The notes beneath the pieces are model-generated. The model worked only from the letters and a program-made list of their open reading frames with translations, was not told where the DNA came from and made no database searches. Shown here piece by piece: positions 35,340 through 44,362 of a DNA stretch of 64,000 nucleotides (position 1 is its first letter; each line of letters opens with the position of its first letter). Both the position numbers and the translations under genes were made by a program. The DNA is from Pedobacter sp. FW305-3-2-15-E-R2A2 (GTDB taxonomy: Bacteria; Bacteroidota; Bacteroidia; Sphingobacteriales; Sphingobacteriaceae), in NCBI RefSeq assembly GCF_038446955.1, contig NZ_CP151803.1, positions 1,116,001 to 1,180,000 on the forward strand. Reading direction: 5' to 3'.

Positions 35340-36236
35340 ATGAACACTAAAATTAAAGGCTATTTCTGGGCATGTATTTCCTCTGCTACATTTGGCCTCA
35401 TCCCTTTATTTGCTTTACCACTGGCAGAAAAGGGACTCTCACATGATTCTGTTTTATGCTATCGCTTTGCTTTAGCATCCTTGTTTCTTGGGCTGTGGAT
35501 GATCTTTAAAAAGGAATCATTTGCGGTTGCGAAAAGAGAACTGATCGTGTTGACTGTCCTCGGGGTATTATACGCCCTCTCGGCACAATATTTATTCATC
35601 AGTTATGATTATTTAGGTGTGGGCACAGCCTCTACTATTTTGTTCCTCTATCCGGTATTTGTCGCCCTGCTTATGGCGGTCTTTTTCAAGGAAAAGATCA
35701 GTCTGGTGACTATGGCGGCCATTCTAATTGCTTTTTCAGGGATTTCACTTTTATATAAGGGCAACAACGGAATTAGTCTGAACCCATGGGGGATTGGCAC
35801 CATTTTGTTATCGGCACTAAGCTACGCCGTTTATATCGTAGTGGTGAACAAATCAAAGGTACAACAGATGTCGGGCTATAAGCTGACCTTCTATGTGATG
35901 GGATTAAGCTCGGTATATTTCCTGCTCAAAGCCCAGATTACCGGAGGCCTGGCCCCATTACCGGATGCCACAGCCATCATGGATTTAACTCTGCTGTCGC
36001 TGTTAGCAACGGCTTTATCCTGTGTGGCAATGGTGTTTGCGGTACAATATGTAGGTTCTACGGCGACGGCCATACTTGGTGCATTAGAGCCCGTTGTTGC
36101 GGTAGCGGTGGGTGTTCTTGCTTTTAAGGAGGTGATTACAGGAAGTCTTATCCTTGGGATTTTACTGATCCTGATTGCAGTGTCATTAATTGTACTTTCT
36201 GAGTATTTTTATAAAAAAATAAAGGTTCAGCATTAA
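35340..36236 (+). CDS. EamA/DMT family transporter
   Basis: A 298-residue inner-membrane protein with ten hydrophobic segments in two EamA repeats. The opening GYFWACISSATFGLIPLFALP and the second-half start GIGTILLSALSYAVYIVVVN mark the two repeats, and the last block has LGALEPVVAVAVGVLAFKE, a common DMT signature. Substrate unknown; such proteins often export amino acids or metabolites. Its end overlaps the convergent gene by four bases. Confidence 0.9.
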   Translation: MNTKIKGYFWACISSATFGLIPLFALPLAEKGLSHDSVLCYRFALASLFLGLWMIFKKESFAVAKRELIVLTVLGVLYALSAQYLFISYDYLGVGTASTILFLYPVFVALLMAVFFKEKISLVTMAAILIAFSGISLLYKGNNGISLNPWGIGTILLSALSYAVYIVVVNKSKVQQMSGYKLTFYVMGLSSVYFLLKAQITGGLAPLPDATAIMDLTLLSLLATALSCVAMVFAVQYVGSTATAILGALEPVVAVAVGVLAFKEVITGSLILGILLILIAVSLIVLSEYFYKKIKVQH

Positions 36237-36808
36237 GCCATCATTTGCGGGAGCAACAACCCGCAGACAAAGCCTCCGATGATCATAAATCCGGAAAGGA
36301 GGAATAGCGGAATGGCCAGAAACATCTGGTAGGCAGGACCACTTTCCCTGACCTGAATAAAATATTTGTTGTAGTCTACCATCTTGGCCGGAAACAGGTC
36401 GGAGAAGACCTGCTCAAATGAAGAGTTTTCTGAACTTTCCCTGAGGATGAGTTTATAATTCCCACTTTCGGCATAAAATCTTTTCATTTCCATTCTGCCG
36501 GTTTCAAATCCATTCATATTGGGCCGTAAAAGAGAAGTAGTCAATGCGATACTTTCTCCATCGCTTTCCCGGCTGAGGTGCATTTCGAACTTATCAACGG
36601 GTGTTTTTCTGAACAGCTGACCCTTTTGCCAGATCGCATAAACACCTTTTTCAGGGAGGTTAAAAGTCGTTTCTTTTTGCGTAAAGGGGATTTCTGCCAT
36701 CACTTTGCCATTGAAGGTCTTTTTCAGCATGCGGATGGTTTTAATCAGCAGGAAGATGCCGACAGGGATCAGGCAAAATAAAACAATGCGCAGTAAGGTG
36801 ATGATCAT
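36233..36808 (-). CDS. Membrane protein of unknown function
   Basis: A 191-residue protein with a hydrophobic segment at each end (about 3-23 and 160-187) and a 130-residue extramembrane middle rich in beta strands, with ETTFNLPEKGVYAIWQKGQ and MNGFETGRMEMKRFYAESGNYKLI. I do not recognise a family. The layout suggests a small membrane-anchored sensor or assembly factor. It is convergent with the EamA gene. Confidence 0.7.
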   Translation of the reverse strand: MIITLLRIVLFCLIPVGIFLLIKTIRMLKKTFNGKVMAEIPFTQKETTFNLPEKGVYAIWQKGQLFRKTPVDKFEMHLSRESDGESIALTTSLLRPNMNGFETGRMEMKRFYAESGNYKLILRESSENSSFEQVFSDLFPAKMVDYNKYFIQVRESGPAYQMFLAIPLFLLSGFMIIGGFVCGLLLPQMMA

Positions 36809-36940
36809 AGGATTTCTTTTCCGGTATATGGTCCTGCAATCTACGATTTACAGCCGAGGTATGGCGATTTTAGAGATCAAACAGCGTTGTAAGGGAAAAT
36901 ACAAGGCTGTTTGATAGAGATCGTGGTATCGATAGGCTGG

Positions 36941-39268
36941 TTAAAATTTATAAAGGTAGTTTAATGTCAGCCTGGCTCCATTGCCTTTCACATAACTCAA
37001 ACTATCTGACATCCATTGTGATGGAATCGTAAAGTAATCTTTATTCAAGATGTTCTCTACACCCAGCTGAATGCTGCTGCTTTTATCAAAGCTGTAATTA
37101 CTGAAAAAACTAAAGGTCGTAAAGGTGTTCATTGGTCCTGTACCATAGCTGTATTTGCCATTTACCGGATCAAAGCGTTTGCGGTTCCCAGCATTCAGCA
37201 TTTGTACGCGGAGCAGCCAATTGGATAAAGGGCTATAGGAAACATAAGCGGTAGTTTTAGGAGGGCCGATGCGATCACCACCAAGGTAAACTTCTTTATC
37301 ATTGATCTTTCTTTTTCCTTCCGTATAAGAATAAGAAGCACCGATCGTTAATTCGTCCAGTAATGCGTAATCTGCTGCCAGCTCAAAACCATAAATCCGC
37401 TCCGGAGACCTTGCAATCTGTGCTTTTCCATTGACAAATACATAGGAAGCACCAAGTTTGGAAGTACTGATATAGGCAGCTCCTTCAATATTGAGTTTCC
37501 CGAATGTGCTGCTGAAACCGGCTTCATAGTTGTTTGCGGTAACTGCTTTAGTGGTTATGTCTGCCAGCGTATTTTCTGTAGCCGAACGTAGAACGAGCCC
37601 TAGATCGCCGATGCTGAAACTTTGTGAAAAACTGATGAAAGGTTTAAAATAAGAGAGTTTATTATACCTTAAACCGGCATTAAATACAAAAGCATTGTAA
37701 TTGAGTGCGTCTCCTTTAACCACAATTCCTCCACCGGAATAACCACCAGTATTGTAATTTCTGGTGGCCAGAGTCGTATAAGTAGGCACATCGATATTGA
37801 TGTTCTCAAAACGCGCACCCGCTTTGAAAATCAGGTTTTGCAGAAAGACAGACTTTAACTGAAGGTATGGCGCCAGATTCCTCATGTTCATTTCCGGAAC
37901 GGAAACCCGGCCGTCGGTAAGGACAGTAGAGGTCTTATCAGAAAGCACGTCCAGGCCGTATACAAAATTGCCATTCCAATTGTCGGAAATTAAAAACGGA
38001 CTGTTTAAATTGACGCGTAGACCTTTCTTTTTACTCAGGTTTCCCGGTTGTCCATTGCCTTCAAAAAAATTACTGGAAGAAAGTAAAGTATAGAAATCCT
38101 GTAAGTATAAATTCACATCGAGATCAGTGCCTCCAACTATCCGCTGACTGCTATAATGAAGATTCACATTGTGATTGTAGGGGGTACCTTCCGCTTTCCC
38201 CGGACGATTGCCTAAAACCCCTGTCGTTGCAGAATCCGGATTGCCATACTTTCCTGCTTTGGCAATATAATCGGTATTTTGTTTACTGCTGAAATAGTTG
38301 TACATCAGTTCCAGGCGGTTGTTTGCGTTAATGTTGTATCCAACTTTGGCAAAGGCATTCCACATGCGCAGATCGTTTAATCCATATTCCGGAGAAAGGA
38401 CATCGCCGTTGGCATCTCTGGAAAGCCCGGTTTGCTCATAACGTCCGGAAACAACATAATCCAGGTTATGGACTGTTCCACTAAGCAACTGACCTGCCTG
38501 ACCACCAAAAGTATGCTTTGGTGCAACCAGGAAATTGCTGCTTCCGATGGAAGTTTGCCCGCTGATGGCCTTATCGGCTGTCGGCTTTTTCGTGATATAA
38601 TTGATGAGTCCGCCGTCTGCGCCATTACCATAAATTGCAGTCGCCCCTTTGATCACTTCGACTCTTTCAATTGCTGCGGGATCTATGGTCCGGATGTCAC
38701 GGGCCCCGTTGCGTAAAGGGGTAGATTGAGGAACGCCATCAATCATAATGAGTATCCCACGGCCACGCATGGTCTGACCAAGGTTACTGGTCCGGTTGGT
38801 ATTAAACCCAAGTCCCGGGACGGTATTGGCTAATATTTCACTGAGGTTGTTATTGATGGTCTTTTGAACGGCGAGGTCTTTAGTGCCGATGATATTGATA
38901 GAAGAGGGAACCTCGTCCAGTGTTTCCTGTTTTCTACTGGCAGAAATGATCACTTCCTGTAATTTTGCATCCTGCTCCAAAGTAAAATCCAGATAAACGG
39001 TATCAGCAGCAGAAAGGGTAATGCTTTGTGTTTTTGATTTATAGCCTACGGCTGAAGCTTTAATGGCATAGGTTCCCAGAGGGAGAATGATGGAATAAGT
39101 CCCGGTTTGATTGCTGGTCAGGCCTTTTTTCAAGGCAGGAATGCTGAGGGTTGAAAATGGAACAGCCTGGTTCTGTTCATCCTTGATTTTTCCACTGAGC
39201 ACTGTTTTTTGGGCAAGGGCAGGTAAACTGACAACAAAAGCTGCCAGGGAAAGTAAAAGTATCTTCAT
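36941..39268 (-). CDS. TonB-dependent receptor, siderophore type
   Basis: A 775-residue outer-membrane receptor. Signal peptide to about residue 19 (ALA/Q). A carboxypeptidase-regulatory-like domain (about 21-105, LSGKIKDEQNQAVPFSTLSI) precedes the plug: ASRKQETLDEVPSSINIIGTKDL, GRGILIMIDGVPQSTP and IERVEVIKGATAIYGNGADGG. The barrel ends in LTLNYLYKF. Plug motifs fit ferric siderophore receptors of the FhuA/FepA class rather than SusC. A single unit with a -7 element at 39291-39298; no siderophore genes nearby. Confidence 0.93.
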   Translation of the reverse strand: MKILLLSLAAFVVSLPALAQKTVLSGKIKDEQNQAVPFSTLSIPALKKGLTSNQTGTYSIILPLGTYAIKASAVGYKSKTQSITLSAADTVYLDFTLEQDAKLQEVIISASRKQETLDEVPSSINIIGTKDLAVQKTINNNLSEILANTVPGLGFNTNRTSNLGQTMRGRGILIMIDGVPQSTPLRNGARDIRTIDPAAIERVEVIKGATAIYGNGADGGLINYITKKPTADKAISGQTSIGSSNFLVAPKHTFGGQAGQLLSGTVHNLDYVVSGRYEQTGLSRDANGDVLSPEYGLNDLRMWNAFAKVGYNINANNRLELMYNYFSSKQNTDYIAKAGKYGNPDSATTGVLGNRPGKAEGTPYNHNVNLHYSSQRIVGGTDLDVNLYLQDFYTLLSSSNFFEGNGQPGNLSKKKGLRVNLNSPFLISDNWNGNFVYGLDVLSDKTSTVLTDGRVSVPEMNMRNLAPYLQLKSVFLQNLIFKAGARFENINIDVPTYTTLATRNYNTGGYSGGGIVVKGDALNYNAFVFNAGLRYNKLSYFKPFISFSQSFSIGDLGLVLRSATENTLADITTKAVTANNYEAGFSSTFGKLNIEGAAYISTSKLGASYVFVNGKAQIARSPERIYGFELAADYALLDELTIGASYSYTEGKRKINDKEVYLGGDRIGPPKTTAYVSYSPLSNWLLRVQMLNAGNRKRFDPVNGKYSYGTGPMNTFTTFSFFSNYSFDKSSSIQLGVENILNKDYFTIPSQWMSDSLSYVKGNGARLTLNYLYKF

Positions 39269-39290
39269 TATTTAGAATTGTTTTAAATTG

Positions 39291-39298
39291 CAAACATA
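39291..39298 (-). promoter_or_regulatory. -7 promoter element of the TonB-dependent receptor gene
   Basis: The minus strand reads TATGTTTG, a full match to TAnnTTTG, 22 bases before the start codon. No clear TTTG at -33; a short inverted repeat (GAATT and AATTC, seven bases apart) covers that position and could bind a repressor such as Fur. Confidence 0.42.
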
Positions 39299-39395
39299 CG
39301 AATTAGACTGGAATTCTTTCACATCCGTACGCGCCAATTCAAGTTCTTCCCTTGGGCTTAAGGAATAACCTTTCATGCGGCTAGATCGCCTTTGT

Positions 39396-40163
39396 TTATT
39401 GAGGTTCTACAGGTGGCTTTTGGTTGATTTCCCTTTGGTTACTCATCACAAACTGATACAGTTCTTCGGTAGGAACGAGTTTTCTTTTACATTTTTCTAT
39501 ATCCATGCCTTCTTTTGTCCAGAGATAAGGAGAAAAACTATAGGATTTACTGCCATCCAGTTTCGCTATAAATTTATCCCAGCTAGACCACCTTAAGCCT
39601 TTATAAAAGGCAGAGAGGTCGCTATCAAAACAAAAGCGAAGAAATTCTGTATAACCAAGTCCAAGAGATTCCCATTGCAGGCTATTGGGAGCGAGGTAGT
39701 AAATGGTTTTTAAGTCCTCACCAAATGCTCCGTAATTGATGGCGAAGAAACCGCCCACAGCGTCGTCAGCAACGAGGAAATAAGGAGGAACTTCTCCAAA
39801 TTCTTTGATTGATTTTCCTTTGTTCCATTCTGAAACAGAACGATTCAGTCTTGGACTTCCGGAGCCCAAAATTCTTAACCAGCCATTGTCAACCATAATT
39901 CCACCACTATTGTAAACGACCGCGCCCAGGGTAGAAAACGTCGTGACCTGGGTATTAAATAACGTGGTTTTGGCACTGGCTGAATCAAGTTCCAGGATTT
40001 CAACTTTGTTCTTTGCAGAGTCTGCCCACTTTTGAATCAATGGCCAGGCCGGATCGGTCGTGTTAATCAGCTCCTCCAGACTCCGCATCTTGTTTTGTGC
40101 AGTAACGTTGAAGGATAGGAAGGTGATACCTAGTATTAAGAGATTTTTGAGGAGACTTTTCAT
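39396..40163 (-). CDS. DUF2625 family exported protein
   Basis: 255 residues from the ATG at 40163; an in-frame ATG at 40187 adds eight residues. A signal peptide (KSLLKNLLILGITFLSF, cleavage near TAQ) precedes the DUF2625 blocks: SLEELINTTDPAWPLIQKW, YNSGGIMVDNGWLRILGSG, FLVADDAVGGFFAINYGAFG and YFLAPNSLQWESLGLGY-like (YYLAPNSLQWESLGLGYTEF). Function unknown. Most homologues are cytoplasmic, so the signal peptide is a difference. Confidence 0.85.
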   Translation of the reverse strand: MKSLLKNLLILGITFLSFNVTAQNKMRSLEELINTTDPAWPLIQKWADSAKNKVEILELDSASAKTTLFNTQVTTFSTLGAVVYNSGGIMVDNGWLRILGSGSPRLNRSVSEWNKGKSIKEFGEVPPYFLVADDAVGGFFAINYGAFGEDLKTIYYLAPNSLQWESLGLGYTEFLRFCFDSDLSAFYKGLRWSSWDKFIAKLDGSKSYSFSPYLWTKEGMDIEKCKRKLVPTEELYQFVMSNQREINQKPPVEPQ

Positions 40164-40247
40164 AGCAACAGAACTTATCTTTTTCAAAGATAGAATGAAA
40201 ATTCGTTTATTCTAAATATGAAATGTTACGCTTTCCGATGTCATTCA

Positions 40248-40829
40248 TCATTCCTTAATCCACATTTTTAAGAAATTGCCATAAACGCCACTGGTTAGCT
40301 GGTATGTAGGTGGAATCTCCTGTTCCAGACTTTGATAGGTAACCAGTTTTGTGCCGGATGGTTTTTCTTGTAATTCTGCATAGAGGTATTTGCAGTAATA
40401 CAGGTAAAGATCAATAGAGGTTTCTATAGTGTCATCTATGCTGTTTAACTGATCAATGTTTTCATAAAAGGAATTGTAATAGTAAAAATGGTCAAACTCC
40501 TTGAAATTGATCTGAGTAATATTGGTATGGATGAACTGAATATTGCTGAGTTGCATTTTTTGTTGCGCCAGTTCAGCCAGATGAACAAGGTCAGCCCTTT
40601 GTTCGGCACCATAGAAGAAGGTATCCGGATGATGGTAGGCTGCAGGAAGACAAAACTTCCCGACGCCACTTCCTATATCCAGGACCCTTGCTTTGGGCTC
40701 TGCTAAAAAATCTGCGGCCTTTATGGAGATATCAAGAGGGCTCCAGTGTTTGCGGGATAGCCGCTGGATATGTTCGGGATAGAGTCTATCGAAATCTTGA
40801 TCCTTGCTGAATATCTGGTCAGTTGTCAT
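40248..40829 (-). CDS. Class I SAM-dependent methyltransferase
   Basis: A 193-residue protein with the SAM-binding motif RVLDIGSGVGKFCLPAA, an acidic residue in FYGAEQR and a conserved NITQINFKEFDHFYYYNSFYEN post-motif. There is no RNA- or protein-binding extension, so the substrate cannot be inferred. It is probably monocistronic. Confidence 0.85.
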   Translation of the reverse strand: MTTDQIFSKDQDFDRLYPEHIQRLSRKHWSPLDISIKAADFLAEPKARVLDIGSGVGKFCLPAAYHHPDTFFYGAEQRADLVHLAELAQQKMQLSNIQFIHTNITQINFKEFDHFYYYNSFYENIDQLNSIDDTIETSIDLYLYYCKYLYAELQEKPSGTKLVTYQSLEQEIPPTYQLTSGVYGNFLKMWIKE

Positions 40830-41079
40830 GATCTGAAATTAATTAGTGTGTAAGGAATTCATATGGTTTCATTTTCCTAATGGGCTCTATTTAAAGGTAG
40901 GTTTTGTATCAGATCCAAATATATCGGCTATACCAGCTTGCTTTGTGGTAAAAAATCAACGCGCAGACTGATAGTTGTCAGTTTTTGCAAAATAGTGGTA
41001 TCCCGATTCTTGAAGCGAATAGCAAAATATGTAAATTGCTCAGGAGCATCGAACCGAAGAAGGTCCATATACAATTGAC

Positions 41080-41829
41080 ATGTTAAGACATTTAGGGGCA
41101 AAGCGGACACCACAACATAACCTAAAACTGGCGGCACTTTTGGGGCTGACTGCCGGTTTTGTCAATGCTGCGGGCTTTCTGGGCTTTTCAGTGCTTACGA
41201 CTAACGTAACAGGGCATGTGGCTTTATTTGCAGAACACCTGGCCTCACAGGATTGGAAAACCGCACAGGTCATCGCCTTATGGATGTTTCTTTTTTTATC
41301 TGGAGCATTTGTATCGGGCTTAGTTCTTTCTTTAACGGGAGCTAATCAACGTTTTTCTTATTCCATTCCCATATTTATTGAGATTCTCATTCTTTCCTTT
41401 TCGGGTATTTATGGTTCTGGATATGATGGCACTTTGATCTCAAAAGAGATTTTTGCAGGAAGTCTGCTGTTCGCTATGGGCTTACAAAACGCATTGGTTT
41501 CCATGATTTCCGGTTCGGTGGTCCGAACCACCCATCTGACAGGTACTTTTACTGATCTTGGAATAGAACTGGCCCAGTTCATGAGCAGAAGTAGCAAAGA
41601 TAAAAGTACGATAAAATCTAAAATCAAACTTAGGTTCACCATTATCTTTTTTTTTGTAACTGGAGCAGTTTCAGGAGCTTATCTGTTTAATCATTTTGGA
41701 TTCAATTCTTTTTTCGTACCGATAGCCGTGCTGTGTTATGCATTGCTTTATGATATTTTCAGGATTAAAGCGAAGCGTTTTTATCAGAAAACAGCAATAG
41801 CGGTAAAAGGCGCGATCTATAAAAAGTGA
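41080..41829 (+). CDS. YoaK family (DUF1275) membrane protein
   Basis: A 249-residue protein with six hydrophobic segments. The family start LAALLGLTAGFVNAAGFLGFSVLTTNVTGHV and the later GLQNALVSMISGSVVRTTHLTGTFTDLGIEL are DUF1275 signatures. Members are small membrane proteins of unknown function, possibly transporters. The start ATG at 41080 fits the family N-terminus. Confidence 0.92.
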   Translation: MLRHLGAKRTPQHNLKLAALLGLTAGFVNAAGFLGFSVLTTNVTGHVALFAEHLASQDWKTAQVIALWMFLFLSGAFVSGLVLSLTGANQRFSYSIPIFIEILILSFSGIYGSGYDGTLISKEIFAGSLLFAMGLQNALVSMISGSVVRTTHLTGTFTDLGIELAQFMSRSSKDKSTIKSKIKLRFTIIFFFVTGAVSGAYLFNHFGFNSFFVPIAVLCYALLYDIFRIKAKRFYQKTAIAVKGAIYKK

Positions 41830-41883
41830 TTTATATCAGCCTTTATCGTGATAAAATACGGTAAAATGTATTTGTATTAGGGA

Positions 41884-41891
41884 TAATTTTG
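41884..41891 (+). promoter_or_regulatory. Candidate -7 element before a small ORF
   Basis: TAATTTTG matches TAnnTTTG in full. It implies a transcript start near 41898, which favours the ATG at 41920 over the GTG at 41896 for the next gene. No clear -33 element. Confidence 0.38.
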
Positions 41892-41919
41892 TGAGGTGAA
41901 CTTTCAACATCATTTATAC

Positions 41920-42177
41920 ATGAGCTTAGATAAATACATTTCATCAATTCTTGAACAGATCAGAGGAACCGAAAACTATCAGCAGGTAGATGATGTCCTG
42001 GTTACCTCTGTTGATCATTTCCCGGATCAGCAATATGTGGTAAGTGATTATCTGAGCGGCCTGGAGAAAAGAATAGAGGGGCTTTCTCCTTTTGAATTAA
42101 ACAGTACACAGTTTAGTTGTTTCCGATACGCTTTAATTTGCTTGAGGGGACTTTCGAAGAAGGTAAGCATTCATTAG
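41920..42177 (+). CDS. Small hypothetical protein
   Basis: 85 residues from the ATG at 41920 (MSLDKYISSIL). An upstream in-frame GTG is less likely given the -7 element at 41884-41891. Soluble, with no cysteine motif or signal peptide; FPDQQYVVSDYLSGLEKRIEGL and FSCFRYALICLRGL suggest a small alpha-helical protein. It precedes a Crp-type regulator by 52 bp. Not recognised. Confidence 0.5.
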   Translation: MSLDKYISSILEQIRGTENYQQVDDVLVTSVDHFPDQQYVVSDYLSGLEKRIEGLSPFELNSTQFSCFRYALICLRGLSKKVSIH

Positions 42178-42217
42178 CCAATTATCCGTTCCAGATGTTA
42201 GGTAACAGGATTAATCC

Positions 42218-42225
42218 TATCTTTG
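42218..42225 (+). promoter_or_regulatory. -7 element four bases before the Crp-type regulator start
   Basis: TATCTTTG is a full -7 match ending at 42225, with the ATG at 42230. This placement would give a leaderless transcript, as also seen at 26900-26912. Confidence 0.42.
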
Positions 42226-42229
42226 TGGA

Positions 42230-42937
42230 ATGAGCTTGTCAGGAATTTTCCCGATTGATAAATGGAATTTTACTACACAATCCATACTTAGCGTGCTTTC
42301 TGAGGAGGAACTTAACTTCTTGATTTTAAGACAGGGCGAGCAGAAATATGGGAAGGGAGAAGTCATCTTCAGAGAAGGGGTTGTTCCCTCAGGGATCTAT
42401 TACATCCACCAGGGAAAAGTAAAAAAATATAAGATAGATAAGACGGGAAAGGAGCAGATTATCTATGTAGCCAACAAAGGGGAGCTGATCGGATACCATG
42501 CTGTTTTATCTGAAGAACGATATCCTGATTCGGCAGCAGCCCTGGAGAGCAGTGCGATCAGCTTTATTCCTAAGGAAGATTTTCTGACTGTTCTGCATCA
42601 ATCACCCTTGTTTGCACAGCGCTTATTGAAAGTGCTGAGTCATGAATATACGGTGCTTTCTAATAACATCTCCGTTTTCGCGAACCGCTCAGCAGTAGAG
42701 CGGCTGGCAATTGCGCTGATCGTGATCCGGGAAAAATTTAAAGCGGAAAGTCCGGAGGGAGAAAAGGTGCTGATTGACATTTCAAGAAGCGATTTAGCCA
42801 ATATGGCCGGACTGGCAAAGGAAAATGTCATCCGTCTCTTAAAAGAACTGAAGGACGAAGGAATCATAGGGTCCGAAGGCCGTAAAATATGGGTAGAGGA
42901 TATTGTTAAACTCGTTGCCCGGTCTAACTTTAAATAA
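42230..42937 (+). CDS. Crp/Fnr family transcriptional regulator
   Basis: A 235-residue regulator: cNMP-binding beta roll at about 25-140 (YGKGEVIFREGVVPSGIYYIHQGKVKKYK, IYVANKGELIGYHAVLSEE), a long dimer helix, then a full winged helix (SRSDLANMAGLAKENVIRLLKELKDEGII and SEGRKIWVEDIVKL). Cysteines for an Fnr-type iron-sulfur cluster are absent, so it is not an oxygen sensor of that kind. A strong bidirectional terminator follows. Confidence 0.93.
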   Translation: MSLSGIFPIDKWNFTTQSILSVLSEEELNFLILRQGEQKYGKGEVIFREGVVPSGIYYIHQGKVKKYKIDKTGKEQIIYVANKGELIGYHAVLSEERYPDSAAALESSAISFIPKEDFLTVLHQSPLFAQRLLKVLSHEYTVLSNNISVFANRSAVERLAIALIVIREKFKAESPEGEKVLIDISRSDLANMAGLAKENVIRLLKELKDEGIIGSEGRKIWVEDIVKLVARSNFK

Positions 42938-42946
42938 GCGATCAAA

Positions 42947-42984
42947 CAAAAAGAGGTGCTTTACTGATAAAGCACCTCTTTTTG
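42947..42984. terminator. Strong bidirectional rho-independent terminator
   Basis: A perfect 17-bp stem (42947-42963 with 42968-42984) around the loop CTGA, GC core GAGGTGCT, with A- and T-runs at the two feet. It serves the Crp-type gene on the plus strand and the beta-barrel gene on the minus strand. Confidence 0.9.
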
Positions 42985-43001
42985 TTGAATAGAAGCAGGA
43001 G

Positions 43002-43469
43002 TTATAGCCTGAATCCTACTCTTAAAGCAGCATAGGAAGTACCTGCGTCTTCCACCCTGATTCCGGCATCGATACGGTTGTTGAATTTATAGCCAACACC
43101 ACCACCCACAAGGAAGTTTGTTCCGGCGTCATTGAACCCAATGGCAGCACCCAAATTGAAATTAATAAACACTTTGGGATCTACAAAATACTTCACTCCA
43201 CCTTTTAAGGGTAAAAAAGTATAATTGCTATAGAAATCATATTTAGGAAATAGGGTTTCTACTCCTGTTGCAAGGGTTAACCCTAATTTTTTCTCTACAG
43301 CCCATTCTGCTTCCAAAATTCCACCAATACCTACATTATAGGCTTTGCTGAAGGGGATAAGCAACTCCGGTGAGAGGGTTATTTTTGCCGATTGTGCCTG
43401 TGATTTTGTGCTGAAGCACATGGCCATAGTTCCAATCAGTCCAACGATTAATAGTCTTTTTGTATTCAT
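43002..43469 (-). CDS. Small outer-membrane beta-barrel-like protein
   Basis: A 155-residue exported protein: signal peptide to about residue 26 (KSQAQ), then alternating strands ITLSPELLIPFSK, GIGGILEAEWAVEKKLGLTLATGVETLF, GGVKYFVDPKVFINFNLGAAIGF and a final aromatic-ended strand YAALRVGFRL, consistent with an 8-stranded barrel of the OmpA/OmpW-like type. The function is unknown. It shares a terminator with the Crp gene. Confidence 0.78.
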   Translation of the reverse strand: MNTKRLLIVGLIGTMAMCFSTKSQAQSAKITLSPELLIPFSKAYNVGIGGILEAEWAVEKKLGLTLATGVETLFPKYDFYSNYTFLPLKGGVKYFVDPKVFINFNLGAAIGFNDAGTNFLVGGGVGYKFNNRIDAGIRVEDAGTSYAALRVGFRL

Positions 43470-43763
43470 AAGATGTGTATTTTAGTATGATCAGCTGTAA
43501 ACAAAGATTAGACCAATTTGTGAGGATTCATTTTGCAGGCCATTCATCCACTTTATCATCCGAATGTCTTTTTCTAATGATTAAATTTCTATACATATAG
43601 ACCATTACGTTTCCGCAAATCGGGTTTTCCAGAAGAACAGCTGGTTTATATCAGAGGACTGGCGCCATGGCTGATGAAGCCCTTACCTGTTTTTTAACGA
43701 CATTATCTTTCCTGTTCCGGAATAGGAAAACTATTTTAGCAAAGGCTTCTAATTTGCCAGACC

Positions 43764-44267
43764 ATGGAATTAAGAACAGAACTCGAACCTCAGCTTGAAA
43801 TCGCAGAAAAACGCTATCCAGAGGTATTGAACTTAATTCTGGAATATACAGAATTTGCGGACGAAAATGGCGATGAAGATGAAACAGAGATTAAAATCCT
43901 TGCCCATAAGCTACATTTGCTAACCCATAAAGAACTATCGAAATTTAACCTTTTGGAATACTGGGAAGAGGAGGGGGCGGAGGTTTTAGCCTTCCGGATT
44001 AGCTTACCGGATCCACTGAAATCAGAAGAGTTCTCAAAAGAAGAGTTACTGGAGGTCATCAGACGGTTAAAAACTTTTGAAGGAGTTACAGGGGAAGGAT
44101 TTAAAGAACGTTTTAAGTATTATTTAGCTGATTATTACCATCAGCTGCTGGCCTTAAATTTTAAGAGGTATAGCTATCAGCTTTTTAACAGGCAGAAAGA
44201 TAAAAAAGGGAACTACTTTGAATATTCTATAGAAGAGATCGGCGAAAAGATTAACCCGGAACATTAA
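43764..44267 (+). CDS. Hypothetical acidic cytoplasmic protein
   Basis: A 167-residue protein with no signal peptide or membrane segment. It is highly acidic in the N-terminal half (EYTEFADENGDEDETEIK) and contains NLLEYWEEEGAEVLAFRISLPDP and a C-terminal helical half ending GNYFEYSIEEIGEKI. I do not recognise a family. The acidic small-protein profile is like many immunity proteins, but no toxin gene is near. Confidence 0.6.
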   Translation: MELRTELEPQLEIAEKRYPEVLNLILEYTEFADENGDEDETEIKILAHKLHLLTHKELSKFNLLEYWEEEGAEVLAFRISLPDPLKSEEFSKEELLEVIRRLKTFEGVTGEGFKERFKYYLADYYHQLLALNFKRYSYQLFNRQKDKKGNYFEYSIEEIGEKINPEH

Positions 44268-44362
44268 ATTTGAATTTAGAGAGGGACCCAGGATTATTGG
44301 AACGGGAATGATAAAACAGATCATCAATGATAAACTTGAGAAAAACAACATGTAATGATCTT

